Assembly: GCF_040183065.1 (NCBI RefSeq)
Contig: NC_091132.1
Coordinates: forward strand, 163,296,102 to 163,360,101
Source of the DNA: Periplaneta americana
Taxonomy: Eukaryota; Arthropoda; Insecta; Blattodea; Blattidae
Length of the DNA stretch: 64,000 nucleotides
Direction of reading: 5' to 3'
Positions 45,371 to 56,088 of this stretch are shown here, in pieces. The notes beneath the pieces were generated by a model. It worked only from the letters and a program-made list of their open reading frames with translations. It was not told where the DNA came from and did not search any database. The position numbers were made by a program, and so were the translations under genes. Each line of letters starts with the position of its first letter. The stretch's first letter is position 1.

Positions 45371-46641
45371 CAGTGGCGGCTCCTGCGTATTTCTTAAGAG
45401 GACGAAAGAAGTTAACAGCGCAAAATGACGCATTCTTGAGAGAAACATGCTACAAATTAGCCTACATGCATACATGTAAGACCAGGTAGTGTTAGAGTTG
45501 GCCTTCTCTTTTGTATAGCAATAATCTATTCTTGTAAACTGAGTTTCCTAAATTGTCCAAAATGTTTTCACTTCCATTCATTGTTGGATAATTGCACAAA
45601 TTAACAATTACAAGGAAATTCAGAAACTCCCAGCATTTTTCGCGCACACTAACGCATCACACGTGTTGGAAGAGACTAGCTACTAACACATAACCAGAAC
45701 AGTTTTACGGAAGTGGGAATGGGAAATAATCTGTTAGGAAAGCGAGAATACTGTACCCACTAATGTGGTCTGTGTTGCCACATGTACATTTTACAAGTTC
45801 AGAATCACATGCTTTTGAAGAATGTCAGTTCTTGTAATGTCATACTACCATTATTGTTCAAAGCTGCAGATGACCGATTAATTTTTTTATGTTAAAAGTA
45901 ATGTAGTTTGGAGTACTTTCAATTTCAAATATATTTGTACAAAAGTGACAACTTGGCTGTTGTCCTGTCTAGTAGACAATGAATGGAAGTGAATTTCAGG
46001 GGCCAAATGATCTGCAATGCTAACGTAGAACTACTTCCTTTGTTTTATATAAATCTAATTTCAACTTTCAGATATCCTCGAAAGTTTCAAACCATGAATA
46101 GTAGCTTATATAAAGTGCAATGAATAATATATTTTGTTTTATAATTAAAAAAAAAAAGTTTATATGGTTTCTGTTTTTATTGTGCCTCCTCCTAGATGTG
46201 TTATAGTATGGTTGAATGCAGCATCGTTACATGGCAGCAGTAGCGAGCTTGCTGCACGACCAGTCGGTTTCTATATTTCCCGCCCATGCGCTGATTCAGA
46301 GGAGGATCTCCTCCCTCTCCGTTCATTTACTTGCTTTAAAACTCTGCTTCTTTCTCTTGCCGCTAGTGCGTTGTTGTCTATGTGTGTTAACTGCACTAAA
46401 GGAGGAAAGCATTGGCTTTCCTCCACACAAACAATTTCACATCTTTCTCAAAGTTTTCTAGCACCACATGAGTGCCCGTCGTTTAAAACTCGATCAACCG
46501 AGGTTTTCTTATAGCTGGGAACTTAAAAATTATCGAATCTTCCTCGAATATCAAGGCATATATTTCATTTGGTATCTACTTTCGAAAGAAGAAAAAATGT
46601 GAGGACGTTCTTCCCTTCCCTCCCCCGAGAAACCGCCACTG
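45371..46641. mobile_element. Non-autonomous hAT element
   Basis: The left end is CAGTGGCGGCTCCTGCG and the right end is its imperfect complement (AACCGCCACTG). The exact 8-bp duplication ATTGATTC lies at 45363-45370 and 46642-46649. There is no transposase. A 116-codon frame at 46164-46514 has no recognisable family. Confidence 0.82.
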
Positions 46642-46795
46642 ATTGATTCATATAATTGTTCGCGCACAACTTGCCTCATTGTACACAGGGCTTGTTCTGT
46701 CTTCAGATCTTCCCGTACCTTGTTTTCCGTTTCTATACTCTAGCAATAGAGTTGGATGCGAAGACTACGAATTTTCCTCCCTTTTGGTGTTACTT

Positions 46796-46925
46796 TTAGT
46801 AGGCTATTTTACGACGCTTTATCAACATCTTAGGTTATTTAGCGTCTGAATGAGATGAAGGTGATAATGCCAGTGAAATGAGTCCGGGGTCAAACACCGA
46901 AAGTTACCCAGCATTTGCTCGTATT
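46796..46925 (-). mobile_element. SINE fragment
   Basis: Tail and body of the same family as 20490-20718 (TTTTACGACGCTTTATC, TTATTTAGCGTC, CCGAAAGTTACCCAGC). The tRNA head is missing. Confidence 0.65.
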
Positions 46926-48196
46926 GTTTTGGTGTTACTGTCTTTTCAGAAGAGAACGGGAGTGAATATTGTTCAACTACTTCTGTCTGAATTCTAAGTG
47001 GAGAAACTTCTGGGGGCAATGTCAAGCTTCTTCATCTTAGTAGATTTTCCTCATAGCACCGATGGTATATTAGAATAAAAATTTCACAAGGGGTTTTGAA
47101 GAGCTGTGTGCCTTTGGACTTTACATGTGGATACAGAGAGATGATCCTGGTAATACGCTATTATGTGATACTGATTGTAGCCAAGGTTGTATGCCAAACA
47201 CAGGAGCCATCTTCTCGACACATTAAACAAAGCCTGTGAAAGGTAATGCATATATAATATTTAACATTTCATATAATTTAAACACAACGACAATTACACT
47301 AGCCTTCTATGTTATCACAAGGTTTAACACATTGTAACCGCTTATTTGAAACATCAATATTTATTTGTATAAGACGATAAGAATTCAGCATTGCACACTT
47401 CGATTTCTACTGAGGATGATTTGAAATTATTTTCTTCATAACACTATAATAACTCTAATGATATATCTAGAAATTTCTGAAAATTAAATAAACTGACTTC
47501 AAATATTTTTTTATGAAATAATCTCCGATTTCCAATAGGCTTAAGTATACATATAATTTTTTTATCCAACACTTTCCTGTCATGTTGCTAATTGTATTAA
47601 TAGTGAACTTAGGATCATGACATATTTTCTGTAATGCACTAAGCCTGTAGGAGTTAACTGTAACAAAATATCTTCTATGTTTATGAAAAAAAAATAGTTA
47701 TACCTAAATCAATTTAATGCATTCTAACCTCGACAGATTGGTTGGTCATGTCTAATTCATTTCATATTTCACAGCTCTTTTCCTACCTTCACTTCCTGGC
47801 ATATCACGTTCCTAAAATGCTGATGGTGTTGGTTCGACATCTTTATTCCAACAACAAAAAATCAAAATTTTAATAGCGATGGTTATATTTCAAACATTGA
47901 TATAAATAGTAATATAACGGAGAGGTTCAGAGAATTAGTAAGTAATTAACGCCGAAAGTCTTTTGAAATAGTAAATAATAATTGTTTATGATTATGTACA
48001 AATTTGTATAGCTTAATGAAAGTATGCTTGTAAATTGAATTAATCTGCGTACTTTGTATTGTATATGTTACTATAGTTTTTGTTGATGAACTGTATATGC
48101 CTTAAATTGAATAGTAATCTGTATAGCTCTATTGCTGAATTGTGTTTGTAATTTGAAGTAATATGCATGATATGTATTATCAATTTCTGTATATTA
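46926..48196. other. Spacer between gene C and gene D units, no gene seen
   Basis: AT-rich, without long frames. The part near 48000-48190 has loosely repeated segments (TTTGTAATTTGAA, TTGTATTG) that resume after the mariner at 49690, so the mariner landed in an older repeat. Confidence 0.5.
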
Positions 48197-49683
48197 CAGG
48201 GTGTTTAAAAAATACGGGGCATAATTTCAGGTATGTATTTCCCACATGTAGACAATCAAAATAGTTCATTACAACATGTGTCCGGAAATGCTTTATTTCC
48301 GAGTTATGGCCTTCACAACATTGCAATTCACCGGCACGGTTTTCTTTCCGCAGGTCGTTGCCGTCAAAGGAGACATTAAGAGGGCACTCTGACAGTTCAT
48401 TCCGAGGCGAAGGTTACATTCAGTGTTGTGTAGGCGTTAGACTGTGCGACATGTATTCAAATCAAGAGCTGGCAGAGATACACTTCATGTACGGTAAGGC
48501 GTACGGCAATGCTGCGCTGGCTCGTCGTTTGTACCAGGAGAGGTACCCACAGCGACAATGTCCAGATTCGAAGACATTTGTACGTCTCCATTATCGTCTG
48601 TGCGAGTATGGAAAATTTAACTCTCCTGGTTTGGGAAGGCGACGACCAAGATCTACAATCCAGAAGTACAGAAGGAGATTCTGGAGGCTGTGAACATGAC
48701 TCCTTCTATCAGCACACGAAGGGTAGCGTTGCAAGTCAATGTTCCTCATACGACTGTCTGGAGACTGTTGAAAGAGTATCAATTGTATCCTTATCATTTG
48801 CAACGTGTACAGGCCCTGTCACCAGCAGATTACCCTGCATGAGTTAGGTTCTGTCAGTGGTTCTTGCAGCAGTGTGGTGTAAATCCGAACTTTCCTGCCT
48901 TAGTATTATTTACAGATGAAGCACAGTTCACACGAGATGGCATAACAAATTTCACAATCAGCATGTATGGGCGTATGAAAACCCACGTGCAACTGTTCCA
49001 TCTCATCACCAGGTGCGGTTCTCCCTCAACATATGGGCCGGTATCATTGGTGATCGATTAGTTGGACCCCATGTACTTGTAAACAGACTTAAGGGGCAGG
49101 CGTTCACAAACTTCCTGGAAAACACCACACCTCATGTTTTAGAAGACACTCCACTGATCAATCGTCAACACGTTCAATTCTTGCATGATGGCGCTCCTGC
49201 ACACTTCAGTCGTACGGCTCGCCGGTACTTGGATCGAAGGTTTTCTGATCGATGGATAGGTAGAGGTGGCCCAATTGCTTGGCCTCCACGCTCACCTGAT
49301 CTGAACCCTCTCGATTTCTGCTTGTGGGGCCATTTAAAATCATTGGTTTATTCGTCTCCGGTGCCTGATTTGGAATCCCTCCGGAATCGAATTGTGGCAT
49401 GTTCTGAGGACATACGCAATACTCCTGGAGTTTGGGATCGTGTTCGCAGGTCAATGAGACATCGATGTGAGGTCTGTATTCAAGCAGGAGGTGGACATTT
49501 TGAACATCTTCTGTAATGACAACGACCTGTGGAAAGAAAAACGTTCCAGTGAATTTCAATGTTGTGAAGGCCATAACTCGGAAATGAAGCATTTCCGGAC
49601 ACATGTTGTAATGAACTATTTTGATTGTCTACATGTGGGAAATACATACCTGAAATTATGCCCCGTATTTTTGAAACACTCTG
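48197..49683 (+). mobile_element. Tc1/mariner-superfamily transposon (DD41D), TA-flanked
   Basis: About 1.49 kb with near-perfect inverted ends of about 160 bp: CAGGGTGTTT on the left and CAGAGTGTTT at the reversed right end. Both are flanked by TA. The transposase frame starts at 48451 (MYSNQELAEIHFMYG), an HTH region of the DUF4817 type. It is broken by frame shifts near 48690 and 48850-49010. The catalytic residues are FTDEAQF (first D), LHDGAPAHF (second D) and PDLNPLDFCLWG (third D). I count 41 residues between the second and third, hence DD41D. It ends GGGHFEHLL and stop at 49516. Confidence 0.88.
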
Positions 49684-49799
49684 TATACTGAATGAATTGT
49701 TTATGCCTTAAAGTGAATGAACTCACTTGTTTTGTATTATATGTTATATATCAACTGGTGAATAATGGTTTGCGTATGTAAATTTAATTAATCTGATTG

Positions 49800-50090
49800 G
49801 GTATGTCTATATTTTTAGTAGAGCCATCGATGTAGCTGTCAGCAGACTCGCCGGCTTGCTGATCTGGACCTATGCTCGGGCTGGAGATGGATCCCCCATT
49901 TGGTCTCATTGAATGATTTCTTCCGAGGTCTTCCCCAGCCATGGGACTGAAGCCGGATGGTCTATGGCGAGTCCTCAGCCTCACTTCATTTCATCCCCTT
50001 TGGTCTGATTAAGTGGTTGGAATGTTACAGAGGTTTTCCTCAAACATAAGGAAAATGCCGGGTAATTTTTGCCGAATCCTCGGGGTTCAC
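49800..50090 (+). mobile_element. tRNA-derived SINE, degenerate
   Basis: Contains GTCAGCAGACTCGCCGGCTT followed by a worn B-box region (GGAGATGGATCCCC), TTTTCCTCAAACATAAGG and GCCGAATCCTCGG. This looks like a different SINE family from the one at 20490. An AT-rich stretch of repeated ATTGTAAAA follows at 50120-50210. Confidence 0.55.
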
Positions 50091-50429
50091 ATCATCACAT
50101 CATCTCACTACAGCTCTCCAAAATATTGTAAAACATTGTAGAAAATTACAAAATTGTAAAACTGTAAAAAATTGTAAATTATTGTAAAAATTGTAATTGT
50201 AATACTGTAAAATTTTCACTTGTTCCACATCTTAAAGCTTCATTGCTCATGTAAGGTCTATAGACAATAATAAATGAAATAAAAAAAATGGAATGAGGCT
50301 ATAGAGGGGAGATGATGAGAAGTCTTTTGCAATTCCCGCAATTTTTTGCTTGCCAGTGGCGTTCCTCTGGTAGTTCAGAGAAGCTTCTTGACAGATTACA
50401 ATTAATCCTGCTTATGAACCTCTCTCATA

Positions 50430-50674
50430 TATATCGTCCGCTTGCTCTACATGTCTCTCAGTGCTCACGAAAAGCAGAAACATTCACTACAAACATCGCA
50501 GTCACATCGATTCTCACTTACTTATCTCGTTACACGCTGTTCCAGGTCTCGCGAGAACGAAAAAAACATCCCACAAACATCGCAGCTGAACCTCTCACTT
50601 GCGTCTAAGAGTACATACTCTTTTACACTACGAGATTCCGAATATACATTTCACTCATTTTAAAACTGAATGCC
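50430..50674 (-). pseudogene. Decayed terminal fingers of gene D
   Basis: Finger remnants continue below the stop, including a unit reading SCDVCGMFFSFSRDLEQR and a further unit with CDVCSECFCFS. They have stops and altered spacing. They match the tail of gene B at 10270-10509, so the last fingers were lost in a shared ancestor. Confidence 0.58.
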
Positions 50675-52166
50675 TTACCGCCGTGTGTGTATGAGTGCAT
50701 GTCTTTTCAGAGTCTCAGAGAAAGAAAATTTCTTTCCACATATATCACAACTAAATGTCTTCTCCCCAGTGTGTACGATTCTATGCTTTTTTGCATTACT
50801 AGATTCCGAAAATTTCTTTCCACATATATCACAACTGAACTTCTTCTCCCCAGTGTGTAAATTTCTATGCCTTTTTGCATTACCAGATTGCGAAAATTTT
50901 TTTCCACATATATCACAACTGAATGCCTTCACCCCAGTGTGTACGAGTGAATGATTTTTAAGAACACGAGTATCCGAAAACTTTTTTCCACATATTTTAC
51001 AACTGAATGGCTTCACCCCAGAGTGTACGATTCTATGCTTTCTTACAGTTCCAGATTGCCAATATTTTTTTCCACATATATCACAACTGAATGGTTTCTC
51101 TCCTTTGTGTACGAGTGAATGCTTCCTAAGAGTAGCAGCTTCAGAAAACTTCTTTCCACATATATCACAACTGAATGCCTTCACCCCAGAGTGTACGATT
51201 CTATGCTTTCTTACAGTGCTAGATTGCCAATATTTTTTTCCACATATATCACAACTGAATGGTTTCTCTCCTTTGTGTACGAGTGAATGCTTTTTAAGAG
51301 TACCAGCTTCAGAAAACTTCTTTCCACATATATCACAACTGAAGGCCTTCACCCCAGTGTGTACTTTTCTATGGTTTTTTAGAGAACCAGCATGCGAAAA
51401 TTTTTTCCCACATATATCACAACTGAATGCCTTCTCCCCTGTGTGTACGAGTGAATGCATTTTAAGATGACCAGATTCCATAAACTTCTTTCCACATGTA
51501 CCACATGTGAATCTCTTTACCCCTGTGTGTGTGCGTCGGTGTCTTTTTAGATCAGCTGATCGGGAAAATTTCTTACCACATATATGGCAACTGAATGACT
51601 TCTGCCCTGAATGCAAGACTGCATGACTTTTTAGATTACAAGAGTGGGTAAATTGCTTTCCACATATTTCACAAATGAATGCCTTCTCCTCTGTGTGTAC
51701 AACTGCATGCCTTTTGAGTGTACCAGAGAGCGAAAATTTTTTTCCACATATGTCACAACAGAATGCCTTCTCCCCTCTGTGTAGCAGTGCATGCTTTTGC
51801 AGGGTACTAGAACCCGAAAATTTTTTTCCGCATACATGACAAGAGAACGGCTTCTGCTCTTTGTGTACGAGTTGATGCTTTTCTAGACTACTAGACTGCG
51901 AAAAATCCTTTCCACACATTTCACAAATGAATGAGTTCTCGCCAGTGTGTACGCGCGCGTGTCTTTTGAGTTGATCCAAGTGCAAACTATCCATTCCACA
52001 AACATCGCAACTGAACGGTCTCTTGGGCTTGTGTAGATCAAAGTGGGTTTTGAGACTTGTCGAATCGCAAAACCACTTGCCACAGTCATCACATTTAAAC
52101 GTTTTCTCCCCTGTCCGTTGGCAACCATCTTCTGTAGTAGTGTCGCAGGAATGTGGAGCTCCAAAG
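50675..52166 (-). CDS. Zinc-finger gene D, exon 5 (17 C2H2 fingers)
   Basis: The best-preserved finger array here, about 496 residues. The acceptor TTCTTCACAG completes the split Gly. About 30 linker residues are followed by 17 fingers, all with two Cys and two His, joined by HTGEK, HKGEK or HSGVK linkers. Finger 1 (CDDCGKWF) is intact, unlike that of gene B. Fingers 10-11 and 12-13 are a recent 168-nt duplication. Contact positions (-1,2,3,6) differ widely, for example RADR in finger 7, HGSN in finger 9 and QGNR in finger 15, while the scaffold hardly changes. The frame ends HTRR and TAA, after the same extra bases in the linker as in gene B. Confidence 0.9.
51000..51340 (-). repeat. 168-nt duplication of a finger pair in gene D
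   Basis: Two adjacent copies with a period of 168 nt (for instance the same segment at 51021 and 51189). Each copy encodes a [11 protein letters not shown] finger followed by a CDICGKKYWQS finger. The copies differ at only a few positions (AGTLKK against AATLRK, QSST against QSGT). Unequal crossing-over between fingers is the likely cause. Confidence 0.85.
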
Positions 52167-52649
52167 CTGTGAAGAAAATATGCTCTTAGTTCGAGCAACG
52201 TCACTAAAGCAGAATAAATCAGAAACAACAAAACAACACGCAACACATATGTATTACACTTAGGAATTAGTAAATAATGACGAAAAATGTTTCGAATTAG
52301 ACAGTTTCACTCAAGTTTAGGTATTCATTGACTGTAAAAGTGACAGAATTCTTCAAAATTTTGGTAAATAATGGTCTTCCCTCAAATAGAAGCTGATTTT
52401 GTATAGTCTTAAAAAATATATAACTTGTACCCACAATCTCAATAATTTCATAATTATTTGGGCATTTGTAAGTGCACTATAAATTCTATACCTTCTCTTT
52501 TATTTGTCGTGTACGGACAGGGAACCCGAAAGCTTTCACTGCAGCCTGAGTGCTCACCACTCCTATTCTGTGAACGATTGGTCAGCCGAACAGCCGTGCT
52601 CTTGTACAAGTACAGCACACTGCAACGTGATCCCGGGCTTTTGTACGGA

Positions 52650-52860
52650 TATTGATAATATGTGATATATACGGATATAATATTATGGCGAAATGGGTCT
52701 TAGGTGCAACGCCGAAAGTTACCCATCAATTCTGCTTCAATTGGTCAAGTGAAAACACAGGAAAAAACCTCCAACCAGTTAATTTGTTCCGAGGATTCGA
52801 ACCCGGGACCCCTCGTTTGGTGGCCAGATCTGCTAAATATTACTATACAGCGGAGGACTT
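52650..52860 (-). mobile_element. tRNA-derived SINE in gene D intron 4
   Basis: Positional counterpart of 12105-12305. On the minus strand it has the B-box region GGGTTCGAATCC and the TTTTTTCC body. Flanks match gene B on both sides (11700-12100 with 52240-52640). Confidence 0.65.
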
Positions 52861-52980
52861 CCTTACGCCATCTCCAGTGTCAGTTTTCTCATATTTCTCG
52901 TTTTCCGACTTTTACTATCCTTCCGACAGACAAAATTAGACTTCCAATTGGGCATTAAATGTTATTGAGGTATCAAATTG

Positions 52981-53909
52981 ATGCTTAAGCATGTGGCTAT
53001 GTTGTAAATCATTATTTTCAATCGATTATAATTATTGTATCCCATGATACAAATATATAGATATATACACTTTTTTTCTAAAGTGCTAATATACAATGTG
53101 GCATATCATTTGAATGTCTCAAGATAAATAATTTTGGTGTGTAATATTCACCATATGTAGGGGATAATTTTCACGATAGGTTTACTCTGGGACAATTTCT
53201 AATGTACATAGGTTCGGCACAAAATTTTATTAAGAAAGGTATTGCGTGGTGAAGTGATGACACGTCTTTTCTTAATGTAGCACTATTTATAGTATTTTTG
53301 AAAAGAATGTCTGTACCTGTTTTAATATTTCCCAGCTATATAAAATTCAACTGGTGTGTGTGTACTGCAAAGCATATACATATATATTTTTTACAAAATC
53401 GTAACTTCTCTGGCGATATATCTGGATTCAAATTTTAAATGGAACTAATAAACAAGAAACAATTGGAAGTCCAATGACCTTATAAAGACAAGAGAATAAT
53501 TATTCCGTCATAAGTAATCTACTATCTGACAAATATTTTCTTTACATTGTGCCATACTTTGTGCGAATAAATTTATTCTCACAGGTAATACCGAACACAT
53601 AAATAGTGAGCTAGAGACAGGGAATAAGTTGCAACTACTTCCATATTGGTGCCATTGTCATTTTGTTAGTTAGCACTTTTTTCAATCAAGTATAAGTTAC
53701 ATGGACTGCAATTTCTTATTGATTAATAACAGATTCTTGTCTGCCAAGCATTTCTGCAGTTTTAATACCCAAAAATCCATGGTATGAAGGGATGTTTTGT
53801 AGGGCAACTGATTGATAATGGAGTTAGGTTAGCCAACTTTGCCATATCACAAAAGTTAATTGTCAAAAGTACAACATTCTCCCATAAGGATATACATAAA
53901 ATATGCATG
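52981..53909. other. Gene D intron 4, no gene seen
   Basis: AT-rich intron sequence without counterpart in gene B intron 4. It may be an unrecognised insertion. No frame worth reporting. Confidence 0.45.
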
Positions 53910-54918
53910 CACTTCTCCAGATGGATTGGCACACAACCAGATAGATCGTATCTTGATACATAAACGTAGACATTCGAACATTCAGGCGAACAGACTGTAA
54001 TTCTGACCATTATTTGGTAATTGGAGAACTAAGAGAAAGACTATCAGTAGCCAAGCGAGTAGAGCAACAAGTGAATATTAGACGATTCACTACAGTATTT
54101 CGAAATTGGAGAACGTGGGTCGAATTTTCAAATATGTTTGCTGCTTTAGCAAGTTCCGACAAATTTGAGGAAGAGTTAGGTGTTAATGGTGTGAGAAAAT
54201 ATCCGAGATAATATCAAAATTGCAACTGAGCAGCGTTTAGGTTATTATGTAACTAAGACAAAGAAACCGTGGTGTGAGGAAGATTATTGTATGGTAGTAG
54301 AAAGAAGGAGACATACAAATCTGAAATTCTTACAGGATCCAGTTGAGGCAAATAGAGGTACCTGTTTCATTGAAAGACGGGAAGCAAGTCATATGCTTAG
54401 GAATAAAAACAGAGATTACTTGAAAGAAAAACTCAATGAGGTAGAAGCAAATGTAAAAATAAAAACATTATTTAGAAATTTCTATGAGGACATAAAGGAA
54501 TTTAAGAACAGATATTAGGCAAGGGTAAACATGATGAAGGATGACTTACTTGATGACGCTCGTTCAATCCTGAACAGATGGAAAAAATATTTTGGGCAAC
54601 TACTAATGTACATAGGCCAAATAGAAATGATGGGGACGAAATTCAAATACAAACTGGTGAGCCATTTATACCCGAACCCACACTTTTTGAAGTCGAAATT
54701 GCGATAGAAAATCTGAAAAAAGTACAGATCTCCAGGTATCGATCAAATTGCAGCAGAAATAATACAAGAGGGTGGAAGCGCATTATCTAGCGAAATTTAT
54801 AAGCTTGTACTTGCTACTTGGGAAAAGGAAATTGAACCAGAATAAGGAAGGAATCCATAATTGTACCCATCATTAAGAAGGGGGACAACACTAACTGTAG
54901 TAACTTTCGAGGAAGAAA
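53910..54918 (+). mobile_element. RTE-like LINE fragment in gene D intron 4
   Basis: On the plus strand the piece begins in the end of the endonuclease domain (PDGLAHNQIDRILIHKRRH, then SDHYLV). It continues through the linker (LRERLSVAKRVEQQVN) and ends early in the reverse transcriptase (NRNDGDEIQIQTGEPFIPEP, KKGDNTNCSNFRG). Stops and shifts are frequent. It overlaps the region missing from the truncated copy at 15922-17648. Confidence 0.75.
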
Positions 54919-55080
54919 TTTGTTGAGCACGTTAAAAGTAACAAGAAACAATATTTTTCTATTGCTAATGTAACAGACAGTGACACTGATAGAATAATTT
55001 CGTTAAGAGAGTGTTTAACTGATAGAAGTGATACATCAGATCACTTGTAAATCAGTAGCCCTAATGGATCAGGTTAATGG
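54905..55080 (+). pseudogene. Unrecognised coding relic in gene D intron 4
   Basis: Counterpart of 13440-13672. It begins at the boundary of the LINE fragment and keeps the frame from VEHVKSNKK to TSDHL before a stop. The upstream part was replaced by the LINE insertion. Confidence 0.38.
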
Positions 55081-55601
55081 AGGGAAACTCTGACTCTGCC
55101 TCCAGCACAGCGGTAAGGTTTGGTAAGCACCCATAACGGAATTTCCCAGTGGTTAACCTATAGTACGAGGTATGAATGTAAATTGTAAGAGCGTCTACAA
55201 AAAAAAAAAAAGCTATAAGTTGTCTGTAATGAATGTTTTAGGCGCACCAGATACAAAATTGTGAGCTTCACTTTACATGGATGTAATGGATGACATGCAA
55301 TAATATATCATATTGAGATGGATGGATGTGTGTACAATATTTATGGATGGATAGGGACAAGGACGGATACATAGAAAATCACACAAATATAAACACAGGA
55401 ATATACGGACAGACAGAAAAAGAGACAGACATAGAGATACAGAGTCAGACCGATTACAGGTGGTCTCGGCAATTCAGAATATTGAGTCCTTCATTTGAAC
55501 AATCATGTTGAAAGTAATTACTAATTTCTATTCTTCGTCATTATTACTTAAATACGGCAGTGAAATCAACAACGAAGTACAGGCGCACACACTTCACTCA
55601 C

Positions 55602-55684
55602 CCTTCGGTAAATACTTCATTCTCTTCTGCTGTTACTTGCAGCTTGACCTCCGGTTCCACTTTATTTAACTCACATGCCTCGTC
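55602..55684 (-). CDS. Zinc-finger gene D, exon 4 (short linker exon)
   Basis: An 83-nt exon with acceptor GCAG above 55684 and donor GTGAGT below 55602, ending in phase 2. It encodes DEACELNKVEPEVKLQV, then TAEENEVFTE and a split Gly. It matches gene B exon 4 except for the three residues missing there. The upstream intron holds the Helitron; the downstream one holds a LINE piece and a SINE. Confidence 0.73.
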
Positions 55685-56088
55685 CTGCAAAAGAGTCTGC
55701 CAAGAAAAGCTACAGAAAAATTATAGTTGAAGGCTCAATGGATGGTAGCTTAAATGCAACAGACTAGAATTTAAATCATACTTAATCCAGTAAACAATTC
55801 AAGCATTGTTGTTGTAAAATAGAGATAAATTTAAGACATACAAAAACAAAATATTATGGCATTTTGTAAGAAACGTTCCATTTAAAGTAACAATTACATA
55901 AACCATAAATCAATTGGAAGAGTAAATACGAATGACATTTGAATGATATTACAAGATGGTCGTATATGAGTAGGATCCAGGAAGATCTAGTTCAGAAGTG
56001 ATCAAATTGTTACAGTAAAATTGGTGATGGAAATTTTTGGTGATGTAGTTTGGAACTTTTTCAGATATATCTGGATTTATGACAACTA

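Noticed and set aside
46164-46514. 116-codon open frame inside the hAT element
   Set aside because: Starts next to a run of A, composition is not clearly protein-like, and a second frame overlaps it.
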